Origin: Candidatus Moraniibacteriota bacterium
Lineage (GTDB): Bacteria > Patescibacteriota > Minisyncoccia > Moranbacterales > UBA1568
Direction: 5' to 3'
DNA: 33,291 nt
Assembly (NCBI GenBank): GCA_018061645.1
Contig: JAGOTT010000012.1
Coordinates: 1-33,291 of the forward strand
The notes below the pieces were generated by a model, which was not told the origin of the DNA, did not search any database, and worked only from the letters and a program-made list of their open reading frames with translations. A program made the position numbers and the translations under genes. This document shows positions 16,398 through 23,093 of the stretch, piece by piece; position 1 is the stretch's first letter, and the number at the start of each line of letters is the position of its first letter.

Positions 16398-17270
16398 ATG
16401 TGGCATCTTATTCTTCCACCTTTCATCATCATAGCGGGAATCGGAATCCTGCTTTGGTTCCTTTCACGCAGAATGGATGACCCATCATTCCTTTCGAGAG
16501 TGAAATCCGCAAGGGGCGAGGTGTCGGTGGTTTCGCGTTCCCGGGCGCTTTCGCGAAAAGCGTTCTTTCTCAAATTACTCGAGAAGACCGCGTCGAAGTT
16601 CAAGACGAATTCTCTCCGTGTCCACAATTTTTTCCAGCACTCGCTCGAAAAGCTCCGTGAGAAGCGGAAAGTTCTTGATGAGATGCGTTTGGAAACGAAG
16701 ATGGATGTCGACAAGACCGCTCCGACGGATAATCTCCCGAATGAAAGTCGTCATGGGTGGTTCGGCATGCTTCGGAAAAACAAAGTCGGGTCGGATCGCG
16801 AGGATACCCGGCCCACGGAGATCGTGACGGAGGTGGGCGGAGAAGCGACCCTCGAGAAACGACAGGATGAGTCTGGTACGAGGGAGCATGAGGACTCGGT
16901 TGTGTTCGGTATGTTCGGGAAACGTGGGCGGACCGTCGATACGCCGATGGAATCTGGGACAGATCCTATTCCGACGATTGATCCCGAAGCATCCGCTCCC
17001 GAACCTATTCTGAAAAAGATCGCGACCCGTCCGGAACGTATAGTCGTTCCGAAAAAGGACATTCGGGAGGAGCGGCTCATCGATCACATCGCCGAGAATC
17101 CGCGCGATGCGGCATCCTACGAGGAGCTCGGGGATCTTTACCTTGCGGGGGGAAATATGCAGGATGCGAAGGCGTGCTATCGGCAGGTGCTGAAACTCCA
17201 TCCCACGAACCGCGCGGTGAAACTGAAAATCCGGAAAGTGGAGCGGTTTTTCGAGAAGAGTGTTTCATAG
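16398..17270 (+). CDS. membrane-anchored protein with C-terminal TPR repeat, 290 aa
   Basis: An N-terminal membrane segment (about residues 3-23) is followed by a basic helical region (30-105), an acidic low-complexity linker (105-225) and a TPR-like helical pair (about 235-285) with YEELGDLYLAGGNMQDAK and a typical CYRQVLKLHPTN ending. TPRs usually bind partner proteins, so this may be a membrane-tethered scaffold. It lies 53 nt after tsf on the same strand. I cannot assign a pathway. Confidence 0.78.
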   Translation: MWHLILPPFIIIAGIGILLWFLSRRMDDPSFLSRVKSARGEVSVVSRSRALSRKAFFLKLLEKTASKFKTNSLRVHNFFQHSLEKLREKRKVLDEMRLETKMDVDKTAPTDNLPNESRHGWFGMLRKNKVGSDREDTRPTEIVTEVGGEATLEKRQDESGTREHEDSVVFGMFGKRGRTVDTPMESGTDPIPTIDPEASAPEPILKKIATRPERIVVPKKDIREERLIDHIAENPRDAASYEELGDLYLAGGNMQDAKACYRQVLKLHPTNRAVKLKIRKVERFFEKSVS

Positions 17271-17292
17271 TATACTGTCGGGAGGCCGCCGT

Positions 17293-17364
17293 GCCACCTT
17301 AGCTCAGTGGTAGAGCAGCGGTTTTGTAAACCGTTGGTCCTCGGTTCAAATCCGAGAGGTGGCT
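17293..17364 (+). tRNA. tRNA-Thr (UGU)
   Basis: The acceptor stem GCCACCT/AGGTGGC is perfect, the discriminator is T and no CCA is encoded. The anticodon loop TTTGTAA sits between GCGGT and ACCGT, giving anticodon TGT. The T loop is TTCAAAT. A TATACT box at 17271-17276, overlapping the end of the preceding gene, is a likely -10. Confidence 0.97.
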
Positions 17365-17399
17365 CATTGTCGGATTGAGGGAATTGGACATACAGGAGA

Positions 17400-17428
17400 T
17401 TGTGGTCTCGGTGCACATTTGGTATAAT
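17400..17428 (+). promoter_or_regulatory. promoter of the LAGLIDADG-like gene
   Basis: TTGTGG (17400-17405), 17-bp spacer, TATAAT (17423-17428), with the ATG 26 nt further on. Confidence 0.6.
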
Positions 17429-17454
17429 ATGAATGGTCTATAGCCATTTGTATT

Positions 17455-18063
17455 ATGTCGAAAAAGAAAACGCTCCGAAGCGAAGAACTCTCCGCAAAAA
17501 AGCTGTATCTGGGCGGATCGAGCGGATCGGAGATTTCTGCTCAGCTCGGGATTTCCCTGAAACAGGTATACGATTCATTGCGGCGACAGGAAATTCCAAG
17601 AAGAAGTTCTCGGGAGCAGAATCGAATTCGCTTCGAAAAGAAACCGCTCACGTTCACAATAAAAGAAGGGTTGTCGCGCAAAGAAAGGGATTTGCTTATT
17701 TCCGGCCTGATGCTCTATTATGGCGAGGGGGCAAAAACCGGTTCTACTGTTGATTTCGCGAATTCAGATCCGAGACTCCTCGGAGTATTCCTGAGGTTTC
17801 TGGTGACGATTTGCGGTATCGATACGAAAAAGCTCCGGTTTTATCTCTACTGTTTTTCCGATCAGGATAGTGACGCGTTGATACGTTTCTGGTGCTCTTA
17901 TTTGGGTGTAGATCGGCGGCAATTCACGAGGCCGTATGTTCGATCGACGCTCAACAAGGGTAAACGGACGATGGAAAACGGAGTTTTGCATATCCGTTAC
18001 AGCGACAAGCGTCTGATTGAAAGGATATTGTCACTCGGACGCGAGCTGATGAGTACCTTGTAA
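17455..18063 (+). CDS. HTH plus LAGLIDADG-like protein, possible homing endonuclease, 202 aa
   Basis: Residues 10-45 look like a resolvase-type helix-turn-helix (KKLYLGGSSGSEISAQLG, then a second helix). The rest begins LLISGLMLYYGEGAKT, a divergent form of the LAGLIDADG helix with an acidic residue before the last Gly. FANSDPRLLGVFLRFL, YLYCFSDQD and VLHIRYSDKRLIERIL follow, in the alpha-beta order of a single-motif LAGLIDADG domain. Such proteins cut DNA at homing sites or act as regulators. It ends 5 nt before a tRNA-Tyr gene that carries an ORF-less group I intron, so it may be that intron's mobility enzyme. I am fairly sure of the domain resemblance and unsure of activity. Confidence 0.7.
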   Translation: MSKKKTLRSEELSAKKLYLGGSSGSEISAQLGISLKQVYDSLRRQEIPRRSSREQNRIRFEKKPLTFTIKEGLSRKERDLLISGLMLYYGEGAKTGSTVDFANSDPRLLGVFLRFLVTICGIDTKKLRFYLYCFSDQDSDALIRFWCSYLGVDRRQFTRPYVRSTLNKGKRTMENGVLHIRYSDKRLIERILSLGRELMSTL

Positions 18064-18068
18064 AATTC

Positions 18069-18380
18069 GGGTAGGTAGCAGAGCGGTCAAATGCATCAGA
18101 CTGTAAGATACTATTGCAGCTCCAGGAGGGGACTCCTGGATGAACTTTCTGGGATAACGGTGGAGGCTACGTTTTTTCTGTCATTCCCACTTATGCGGGA
18201 ATCAAGAGAAAATATGCGAATACCGTGGGAACCCCGACATTCGGTCGGGGAGCGCCGTAGAGACTAGATACCAGAACACCTAGAACAGGTGAAGATATAG
18301 TCCATGCCGGGGAGAAATTTCCGGGTTACGTGAAATCTGACGCCCTACGGGCTACGGGGGTTCGAATCCCTCCCTACCCA
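18069..18380 (+). tRNA. tRNA-Tyr (GUA), split by a group I intron
   Basis: The acceptor stem GGGTAGG (18069-18075) pairs with CCTACCC (18373-18379); discriminator A, no CCA encoded. The anticodon stem TCAGA (18096-18100) pairs with TCTGA (18336-18340). Joining 18104 to 18333 restores the loop CTGTAAA with anticodon GTA, between bases 35 and 36 of the tRNA. A long variable arm and a TTCGAAT T loop follow, as expected for bacterial tRNA-Tyr. Without removal of the insert the anticodon does not exist. Confidence 0.93.
18105..18332 (+). ncRNA. group I self-splicing intron, 228 nt, no ORF
   Basis: The 5' exon ends in U and pairs with the internal guide GCAG (18116-18119). This makes a 6-bp P1 with the required U-G at the cut site. 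P2 is CCAGGAG/CTCCTGG. The catalytic core shows the R-like GAGACTAGATACC and the S-like AAGATATAGTCC, with P7 as GACTA/TAGTC and P8 as CACCT/AGGTG. The intron ends in the terminal G (18332). A peripheral arm holds a GTCATTCCC...GGGAAT hairpin similar to the genomic repeat at 19641. No endonuclease is encoded inside. Confidence 0.92.
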
Positions 18381-18384
18381 CACA

Positions 18385-18479
18385 GCCGCCTCGCGGCAAT
18401 GACCAATGATCAAAATCCAATGACCAATGAAGGTTTGGAAATTGGAGCTTGATGATTGGTGATTGCTTGCGCGGCAAGC
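18385..18479. repeat. hairpin-CCAAT palindrome-hairpin element, spacer copy
   Basis: GCCGC/GCGGC hairpin (18385-18397), then words of the type AATGACCAATGATCAAAAT with inverted counterparts (GATGATTGGTGATT), then GCTTGC/GCAAGC hairpin (18465-18479). The last 2 bases overlap the tRNA-Thr 5' end. The same three-part layout is found inside the 16S gene at 32922-33019. Confidence 0.8.
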
Positions 18480-18550
18480 CGTTGTAGCTCAGTCGGTAGA
18501 GCACGTCATTGGTAATGACGAGGTCATCGGTTCAATCCCGATCAACGGCT
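18478..18550 (+). tRNA. tRNA-Thr (GGU)
   Basis: Acceptor GCCGTTG/CAACGGC, discriminator T, no encoded CCA. The anticodon loop TTGGTAA between CGTCA and TGACG gives GGT. The T loop is TTCAATC. It pairs with the UGU species upstream to cover Thr codons. Its last bases are duplicated 181 nt downstream. Confidence 0.97.
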
Positions 18551-18733
18551 CAAGGGAAATCCCGAAAATTCGGCAGTGACGCGGGTTCGATGGGTGCGTT
18601 CTTCTCCGGACTGAGGGATTGAACGGGAAGGGGTCGGGAAACGGAAGTTTCCCGTTCGGGGTGACAGCGAAGCGTCAGAGGGCGGAAGAGCCCTATGAAG
18701 AGCGGAGCAAGTGAAGTCCCGATCAACGGCTCA
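18536..18733. mobile_element. possible tRNA-targeted insertion remnant between 17-bp repeats
   Basis: The 17 bp covering the tRNA-Thr 3' end (TCCCGATCAACGGCTCA, 18536-18552) recur exactly at 18717-18733. The 164 nt between them are GC-rich and structured: CGGGAAAC/GTTTCCCG (18635-18654), a competing GAACGGGAA/TTCCCGTTC pairing (18621-18657) and AGGGC/GCCCT (18679-18694). Exact duplication of a tRNA 3' end is the mark left by tRNA-targeted integration. No integrase is present, so this could also be a duplicated tRNA fragment or a small structured RNA. Confidence 0.5.
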
Positions 18734-18736
18734 GCA

Positions 18737-18765
18737 TTGACGAAAATGCATTTTTTCCGTACAGT
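18737..18765 (+). promoter_or_regulatory. rpmG promoter
   Basis: TTGACG (18737-18742), 17-bp spacer, TACAGT (18760-18765). The predicted leader to the start at 18997 is about 225 nt. Confidence 0.65.
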
Positions 18766-18812
18766 AGGAACGTTATCTTTTTAAGAGCATGTACACTAGC
18801 TCATGTCGAGAT

Positions 18813-18912
18813 GAAATCTGTAAATTTCGAGCGAAAACCATGAAAGTTGAGAAGGGATACTGTCGTACCCCGACGAAACTTGAGCGGTTTGCAGCCGAAA
18901 TTTACGGATTTC
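18813..18912 (+). other. long hairpin in the rpmG leader
   Basis: The 17-nt arm GAAATCTGTAAATTTCG (18813-18829) pairs with 18896-18912 with only one G-T. Further inside are AAGTT/AACTT and a GGGATAC/GTACCCC apex. The whole forms one long interrupted hairpin of about 100 nt. It may be a leader regulating L33 or an inserted palindrome. Confidence 0.6.
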
Positions 18913-18996
18913 AGCCGGCAAGCGTTATTTTTCTTCTATCTGCGCGGTGAGATAGTGGACAGGCTCTTCACGATTATGGGGAAGATCAAGGACAAT

Positions 18997-19137
18997 ATGG
19001 CGAAAATGAAGTGTTCCGAATGTTCGCGCATCACGGCGCACACGAAACGGAACAAGAAGAAGGTGAAAGAGAAGCTTTCGCTCATGAAGCACTGCAGTTT
19101 CTGCAAGAAGCACACGCTTCACAACGAGAGCAAATGA
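18997..19137 (+). CDS. rpmG: 50S ribosomal protein L33
   Basis: A 46-residue L33 with zinc-ribbon cysteines C6, C9, C33 and C36 and the typical CSFCKKHTLH ending. I choose the ATG at 18997 (MAKMKCSEC), with AAGGA 4 nt ahead, matching the usual length. An in-frame ATG at 18976 would add seven residues. It sits among tRNA genes, an arrangement common in bacteria. The product joins the large ribosomal subunit near the E site. Confidence 0.93.
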   Translation: MAKMKCSECSRITAHTKRNKKKVKEKLSLMKHCSFCKKHTLHNESK

Positions 19138-19168
19138 CCCGAGGGGTCATCCCGAGCGAAGCCGAGGG

Positions 19169-19203
19169 ATCCCGATACGAAAGGTCGGGATTCTCTTTTT
19201 TCG
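19169..19203 (+). terminator. rpmG terminator
   Basis: Stem ATCCCGA/TCGGGAT (19169-19191) followed by a T-rich tract (19191-19202). Confidence 0.8.
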
Positions 19204-19231
19204 GGGTGATTGCTATACTGGGTTCGTGTTC

Positions 19232-19302
19232 GGGGGCGTCGTATAGTGGTAGTACAGGACTCTCCAAAAGTTCTAGCGTGGGTTCGATTCCTACCGCCCC
19301 TG
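19232..19302 (+). tRNA. tRNA-Trp (CCA)
   Basis: Acceptor GGGGGCG/CGCCCCT with a G-T first pair, discriminator G, no encoded CCA tail. The anticodon loop CTCCAAA between GGACT and AGTTC gives CCA. The T loop is TTCGATT. A TATACT box lies about 15 nt upstream. Confidence 0.95.
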
Positions 19303-19310
19303 CAAGTTTC

Positions 19311-19351
19311 AAAAAGCTGGAAAGCTAATGAAGCTAAAAGCTATAAGCTGC
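19311..19351. repeat. AGCT/GAAGCTAA word repeats between tRNA genes
   Basis: Five AGCT words in about 40 nt, including AATGAAGCTAA. They are related to the larger elements before rpsM and rpsD. Confidence 0.5.
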
Positions 19352-19357
19352 TGTTAC

Positions 19358-19429
19358 GGCCTCATCGTCTAGCGGCTAGGACATCTCCCTCTCACGGAGA
19401 AAACAGGGGTCCGATTCCCCTTGAGGCTA
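19358..19429 (+). tRNA. tRNA-Glu (CUC)
   Basis: Acceptor GGCCTCA/TGAGGCT, discriminator A, no encoded CCA. The anticodon loop CTCTCAC between TCTCC and GGAGA gives CTC. The TCGTCTAGCGGCTAGGACA D-arm is typical of tRNA-Glu. Confidence 0.95.
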
Positions 19430-19434
19430 CAAAC

Positions 19435-19464
19435 AAAAATCCTCGCGTGATGCGAGGATTTTTT
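19435..19464. terminator. terminator of the tRNA cluster
   Basis: A perfect 12-bp stem AAAAATCCTCGC with its complement around a GTGAT loop, ending in six T. It closes the tRNA/rpmG cluster. Confidence 0.9.
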
Positions 19465-19637
19465 CGTCGCTCTCGGAGTGTCCGACAGGGGGATATCGGA
19501 CATTCGATCGAACAAGGAAACAAGCCACACTGTCATTTTCTTGACTTTCAATTATAGCACATAAAAACAAAAAAGTCAATGGTGCAGGAATGGCGGATTT
19601 TGGCTATGATTGAGGTGCTTCAGTGTCTTGTTTTTTT

Positions 19638-19712
19638 GTCTGTCATTCCCGCGAAGGCGGGAATCCAGAAAGAACAAACCATAGATTCCCGCTTTCGTGG
19701 GAATGACAAATT
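19638..19712. repeat. GTCATTCCCGC-type inverted repeat element
   Basis: TGTCATTCCCGCGAAGGCGG at 19641 and its near-inverse ending GGGAATGACA (19708) form a palindrome of about 70 nt containing smaller hairpins. The same left-hand sequence type lies in the tRNA-Tyr intron. The rest of the 19430-19769 gap holds a terminator and ATTCAT-like words (19718-19768), with no gene seen. Confidence 0.75.
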
Positions 19713-19769
19713 GTGGGTGTTCTCATTTCTCCATTCCGCATTCGCCATTCATAATTCACCATTCGTCCT

Positions 19770-20480
19770 ATGGCTACATTGATCTTCGACATCGAAACTA
19801 TTGGCGAGGACTGGGGCGCGCTCGACGAAACGACTAGGGATGTGCTCACTCGGTGGATCAAGCGCGATGCGGAGAGTGAAGAGGGATACCAGGCGATGCT
19901 GACCGACGTGAAGGAGGGGCTGGGCTTTTCGCCGCTTACGGGCGAGATCGTCGCGATCGGGGTTCTTGATGGGGAGAAAGACAAGGGTGCGGTGTATTTT
20001 CAATCTCCTGGAGATACGAAAGGCGTGTTCGAGGAAGACGGATACAAGCATGACCCGCTTTCCGAACAGGAAATGCTCCAAAAATTCTGGGACATCGTCG
20101 CGAAGTATGACACGTTCGTGACGTTCAACGGACGCGGGTTCGATGTGCCGTTTCTCATGGTGCGTTCGGCGATCCATGGGATCCGCCCTTCGAAGAATCT
20201 TATGACGAATAGGTATCTCAATTATCAGCCGGGCAATGCCCGTCACATCGACCTTTTTGACCAGCTCTCGTTTTATGGCGCGGTGCGACGCAAGGGGAGC
20301 CTTCACCTCTGGGCGCGCGCGTTCGGTATCGAGAGCCCGAAAAGCCAGGGTGTTTCCGGAGACGACGTCGCCACACTTTTCAAGGAAAAGCGCTTCGAGG
20401 ATATCGCAAGGTACAATGCCCGCGACCTCAAAGCGACCCTCGACCTCTACCGTAAGTACGAGGAGTTTCTGGCGTTTTGA
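19770..20480 (+). CDS. DEDDy 3'-5' exonuclease, PolB-exonuclease-like
   Basis: An RNase H-like exonuclease with all three DEDDy motifs: FDIET (D7, E9), TFNGRGFDVPF (D125) and YNARD (Y215, D219). These acidic residues bind two metal ions to remove nucleotides from 3' ends of DNA or RNA. At 236 residues it is a stand-alone domain without a polymerase, like the predicted exonucleases related to the PolB proofreading domain. Repair or RNA trimming is plausible. No ribosome site is clear; ATTCAT-like words precede the ATG. Confidence 0.85.
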   Translation: MATLIFDIETIGEDWGALDETTRDVLTRWIKRDAESEEGYQAMLTDVKEGLGFSPLTGEIVAIGVLDGEKDKGAVYFQSPGDTKGVFEEDGYKHDPLSEQEMLQKFWDIVAKYDTFVTFNGRGFDVPFLMVRSAIHGIRPSKNLMTNRYLNYQPGNARHIDLFDQLSFYGAVRRKGSLHLWARAFGIESPKSQGVSGDDVATLFKEKRFEDIARYNARDLKATLDLYRKYEEFLAF

Positions 20481-20517
20481 AACTAGCCTCAGATTGGCTA
20501 TTCGTATCCGAATGCGC

Positions 20518-20546
20518 TTGAAAAGAAACCGGTGGTGGGATAGTAT
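20518..20546 (+). promoter_or_regulatory. promoter of the polyprenyl synthase gene, near-leaderless
   Basis: TTGAAA (20518-20523), 17-bp spacer, TAGTAT (20541-20546). The start codon follows 8 nt after the -10 box, about where RNA should begin, so the message is probably leaderless. Confidence 0.6.
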
Positions 20547-20553
20547 TGAGGGC

Positions 20554-21630
20554 ATGGATATTTCGAAGGAACTCAAGGATTTCAAGGTGCGGATCGACCC
20601 CCATATCATCGCGTATTTCGATTCGGCGATCGCCGAGGCGAAGAAGGAGGACGAGCTCGTGACCGAGGCGCTCGTCGCAGTGAAGGAGCTCGCGCTTGCG
20701 GGCGGGAAGCGGCTCCGGCCGGCGTTCATGTATCATGGCTATCTCGCTTCCGGCGGCGACGACGAGGAGCGGATACTGAAGACGGCGGTCGCGGTCGAGC
20801 TTCTGCATCTGTTCCTGCTCGTGCACGACGATATCATCGACCGGGACGACATGCGACACGGTATCCCGACGCTGCACCGGAAGTATGCCGACATCGGCCG
20901 GAAGTATTTCCCGCTGGAGGACACCGACCATTTCGGTATGTCGATAGCGATCATCATGGGCGATATGCTCATGGCGTTCGGGAATGATATCATCTTCCGG
21001 TCGGGATTTCCGCAGGATCGTATCCTGCGCGCTCTCTCGAAGCTTCAGCGGGTCGTTTCATATACGGTCATCGGGCAGGGTCGGGATATCTACATGGAGT
21101 ACAGGAAGGAGGCGTCCGAGGCGGAAATCCTCCGCATGTACCGGAACAAGACGGCGCAATATACGGTGGACGGGCCGATACAGCTCGGCGCGATGCTCGC
21201 CGGAGCTCCCGAGGATCTGTCCGGGAAGTGGAGCGAGTACGCGATTCCGGTGGGTGTCGCCTTTCAGATCCGTGACGATATTCTGGGAATCTTCGGAACC
21301 GAAGCGAAACTCGGAAAGCCGGTCGGATCGGATATCGAGGAAGGAAAACTGACCCTGCTTGTCTCGCGCGCGCTCGAGAAAGGGGCTGGTTCCGAGAAGA
21401 AGGAGCTTCGGCGCATACTCTCGCTCGGCACTGCGCTGACACCCCTTGATGTCGATCGGTTCCGTGGGATCATCCGTGATACCGGCGCGCTTTCGTATGC
21501 GGAGACGATGATGCGAGGACTTATCGGGGACGGTCGGGCGGCTATCGACCGTATGGGTGGCAATATCGACGGCGCATCGAAGGAATTTTTTCTTGCCGTG
21601 GCGGACTATCTTGCGGAACGGGAGCATTAA
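20554..21630 (+). CDS. polyprenyl diphosphate synthase (trans, FPP/GGPP type)
   Basis: Condenses isopentenyl diphosphate with allylic diphosphates to make C15-C20 or longer chains. GGKRLRP (50-56), the first aspartate-rich motif DDIID (92-96), K199 and the second motif DDILG (241-245) are present. DDxxG in place of DDxxD is seen in many bacterial and archaeal members. The open frame extends upstream to 20236, but that overlaps the exonuclease gene. I use the ATG at 20554, set by the promoter. Chain length cannot be read with confidence. uppS follows after 107 nt. Confidence 0.92.
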   Translation: MDISKELKDFKVRIDPHIIAYFDSAIAEAKKEDELVTEALVAVKELALAGGKRLRPAFMYHGYLASGGDDEERILKTAVAVELLHLFLLVHDDIIDRDDMRHGIPTLHRKYADIGRKYFPLEDTDHFGMSIAIIMGDMLMAFGNDIIFRSGFPQDRILRALSKLQRVVSYTVIGQGRDIYMEYRKEASEAEILRMYRNKTAQYTVDGPIQLGAMLAGAPEDLSGKWSEYAIPVGVAFQIRDDILGIFGTEAKLGKPVGSDIEEGKLTLLVSRALEKGAGSEKKELRRILSLGTALTPLDVDRFRGIIRDTGALSYAETMMRGLIGDGRAAIDRMGGNIDGASKEFFLAVADYLAEREH

Positions 21631-21737
21631 GAATGCAGATTTCAGATTGTGGAATGAAGATTGAAAGAATCTTATATGAAGTGAAAGCTTGAATTCAGCC
21701 TTTCCGTTCTGCAATCTGCGATCAAAAATCTACAATT
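21631..21737. repeat. CAGATT/AATCTG word palindrome before uppS
   Basis: GCAGATT, CAGATTG and AAGATTG at the left face CTGCAATCTGCG and AAATCT at the right. This is the same heptamer word as in prmC, arranged as an inverted pair that ends at the uppS start codon. No Shine-Dalgarno site is visible. Confidence 0.55.
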
Positions 21738-22439
21738 ATGGATAGTATTCCTAGTCACATTGCCATCATCCCGGACGGGAACCGGAGGTGGGCGAAGGCG
21801 CGCGGGCTTGATCCGTGGAAAGGCCACGAAGCAGGTGCCGTGAATTCCGAATCGCTCATTCGCGAGGCCAGGGCGCTCGGCATCCGTGAATTCTCGTTGT
21901 GGGGGTCATCGGTCGAGAATCTTGAAAAACGACCGATGGCTGAGAAGCGGGAACTTCTTCGGGTGTATTCGGAACATTTCAGAAAGATTCTCCATGATCG
22001 CGAAGTCATGGACGAAGGGGTTCATATACGGTTCATCGGCCGTTGGGAGGAACGGTTTCCGGATGATCTGAAACGGATGCTTTTGGACATATCCGAAAAG
22101 ACTGCCGGAAACGGGCGGTATTTTCTGAACTTCTTCCTTGCTTACAGCGGGGATGACGATATGATCGAGGCGTTCCGAAAAGCGTCGGAAATGTCGATAA
22201 AGCCGGAAGATGTGACGGCTGAAACCATAAAGTCGTTCCTTTCCACGAAGGATGTCGCTCCGGTCGATCTGCTGATTCGGACGGGCGGTGAGCCGCATCT
22301 CTCCGCCGGATTCCTCATGTGGGAGATGGCGAATGCGCAACTTCTGTTCTCCGGGAAGAACTACCCGGATTTCGGTGCGGTGGATCTTTCCGCGGCCGTT
22401 TCCGAGTATGGATGTCGGCAACGTCGGCTTGGGAGCTGA
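21738..22439 (+). CDS. uppS: undecaprenyl diphosphate synthase (cis-prenyltransferase)
   Basis: Makes the C55 lipid carrier for wall and surface polysaccharides. IIPDGNRRWAKARGL holds the catalytic D13. SSVENLEKRP replaces the usual STENWKRP. RTGGEPHLSAGF (181-192) is the diphosphate-binding motif, followed by FLMWEMANAQL and YPDF. At 233 residues the length is normal. It follows a trans-prenyl synthase that would supply its primer, and its product would serve glycosyltransferases such as the two at the left end of the window. Confidence 0.95.
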   Translation: MDSIPSHIAIIPDGNRRWAKARGLDPWKGHEAGAVNSESLIREARALGIREFSLWGSSVENLEKRPMAEKRELLRVYSEHFRKILHDREVMDEGVHIRFIGRWEERFPDDLKRMLLDISEKTAGNGRYFLNFFLAYSGDDDMIEAFRKASEMSIKPEDVTAETIKSFLSTKDVAPVDLLIRTGGEPHLSAGFLMWEMANAQLLFSGKNYPDFGAVDLSAAVSEYGCRQRRLGS

Positions 22440-22447
22440 CGAACGAT

Positions 22448-22476
22448 TTGACAAAATCCGGGACGTTCCGTACAAT
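22448..22476 (+). promoter_or_regulatory. promoter of the infA-rpsI ribosomal operon
   Basis: A perfect TTGACA (22448-22453), 17-bp spacer and TACAAT (22471-22476). It drives nine genes to the terminator at 26837, with a leader of about 130 nt. Confidence 0.85.
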
Positions 22477-22613
22477 AGCTCCACACAGAAAAAACGCTTT
22501 CCTTCGGGACAGAGACGGCGCAGGAATGGTTTCATGAATGAGGACTGCCGGATCCGCGAAAAAGCTCTCTGTTTTTGTGTTGTTTTTCAGTCATAGAAGG
22601 AAAAGTCCAACGT

Positions 22614-22838
22614 ATGGCAAAAGAGAAAGAGGTGATCCGGATGGAGGGGGAAGTCATCGAATCCCTCCCGAGTGCGACTTTCAAGGTCAAACTCGACGGC
22701 GGGCACGAGGTTCTCGGTCACATCTCCGGAAAGATGCGGGTACACTATATCCGGCTTCTGCCTGGAGATCGGGTCATTATCGAAATGAGCCCATATGACC
22801 TTTCCAAAGGGAGGATTGTTCAGAGACTCAGGCAGTAG
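22614..22838 (+). CDS. infA: translation initiation factor IF-1
   Basis: A 74-residue OB-fold protein that occupies the A site of the 30S subunit during initiation. [25 protein letters not shown] and [19 protein letters not shown] are diagnostic, and the length is standard. It is the first gene of the operon. Confidence 0.97.
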   Translation: MAKEKEVIRMEGEVIESLPSATFKVKLDGGHEVLGHISGKMRVHYIRLLPGDRVIIEMSPYDLSKGRIVQRLRQ

Positions 22839-22872
22839 GGTACGAATATTGACGTTTTGAACGGTACGAGGT

Positions 22873-22986
22873 ATGAAAGTAAGGGCATCCGTGAAGAAAA
22901 TCTGCGTGCATTGCAAGGTGGTCAGGCGGCGACGGAAAGTATACGTCATCTGCTCGAACCCGAAGCATAAACAACGACAGGGATAA
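22873..22986 (+). CDS. rpmJ: 50S ribosomal protein L36
   Basis: A 37-residue protein, [14 protein letters not shown]..., with zinc ligands C11, C14, C27 and H32, the pattern of the zinc-binding form of L36. It contacts 23S rRNA in the large subunit. It follows infA as in most bacteria. The gene is too short for simple ORF length cut-offs. Confidence 0.96.
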   Translation: MKVRASVKKICVHCKVVRRRRKVYVICSNPKHKQRQG

Positions 22987-22989
22987 TAA

Positions 22990-23088
22990 CGGCTTGTGGC
23001 TGTTGGCTTCTTTGGCTTCATAAGGAAAACCATGTGTTTCTCTTCTGAAGCTGACGAAGCTAATGAAGCTGACGAAGCTAATGAAGCT
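22990..23088. repeat. AGCTTC-type palindrome before rpsM
   Basis: Left words TTGGCTTCTTTGGCTTC face a right-hand 9-bp tandem (GAAGCTGAC, GAAGCTAAT, twice, plus GAAGCT; 23047-23088). This gives a hairpin with G-T pairs. The rpsM ATG follows 5 nt later with no Shine-Dalgarno site. A sister element precedes rpsD. Confidence 0.85.
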
Positions 23089-23093
23089 CTCTT

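Noticed and set aside
18551-18733. SRP RNA, RNase P RNA or tmRNA in the GC-rich stretch after tRNA-Thr
   Set aside because: The signature sequences of these RNAs were looked for and not found.
20236-20553. Upstream extension of the polyprenyl synthase frame
   Set aside because: It overlaps the exonuclease gene by 245 nt and lies upstream of the synthase promoter.
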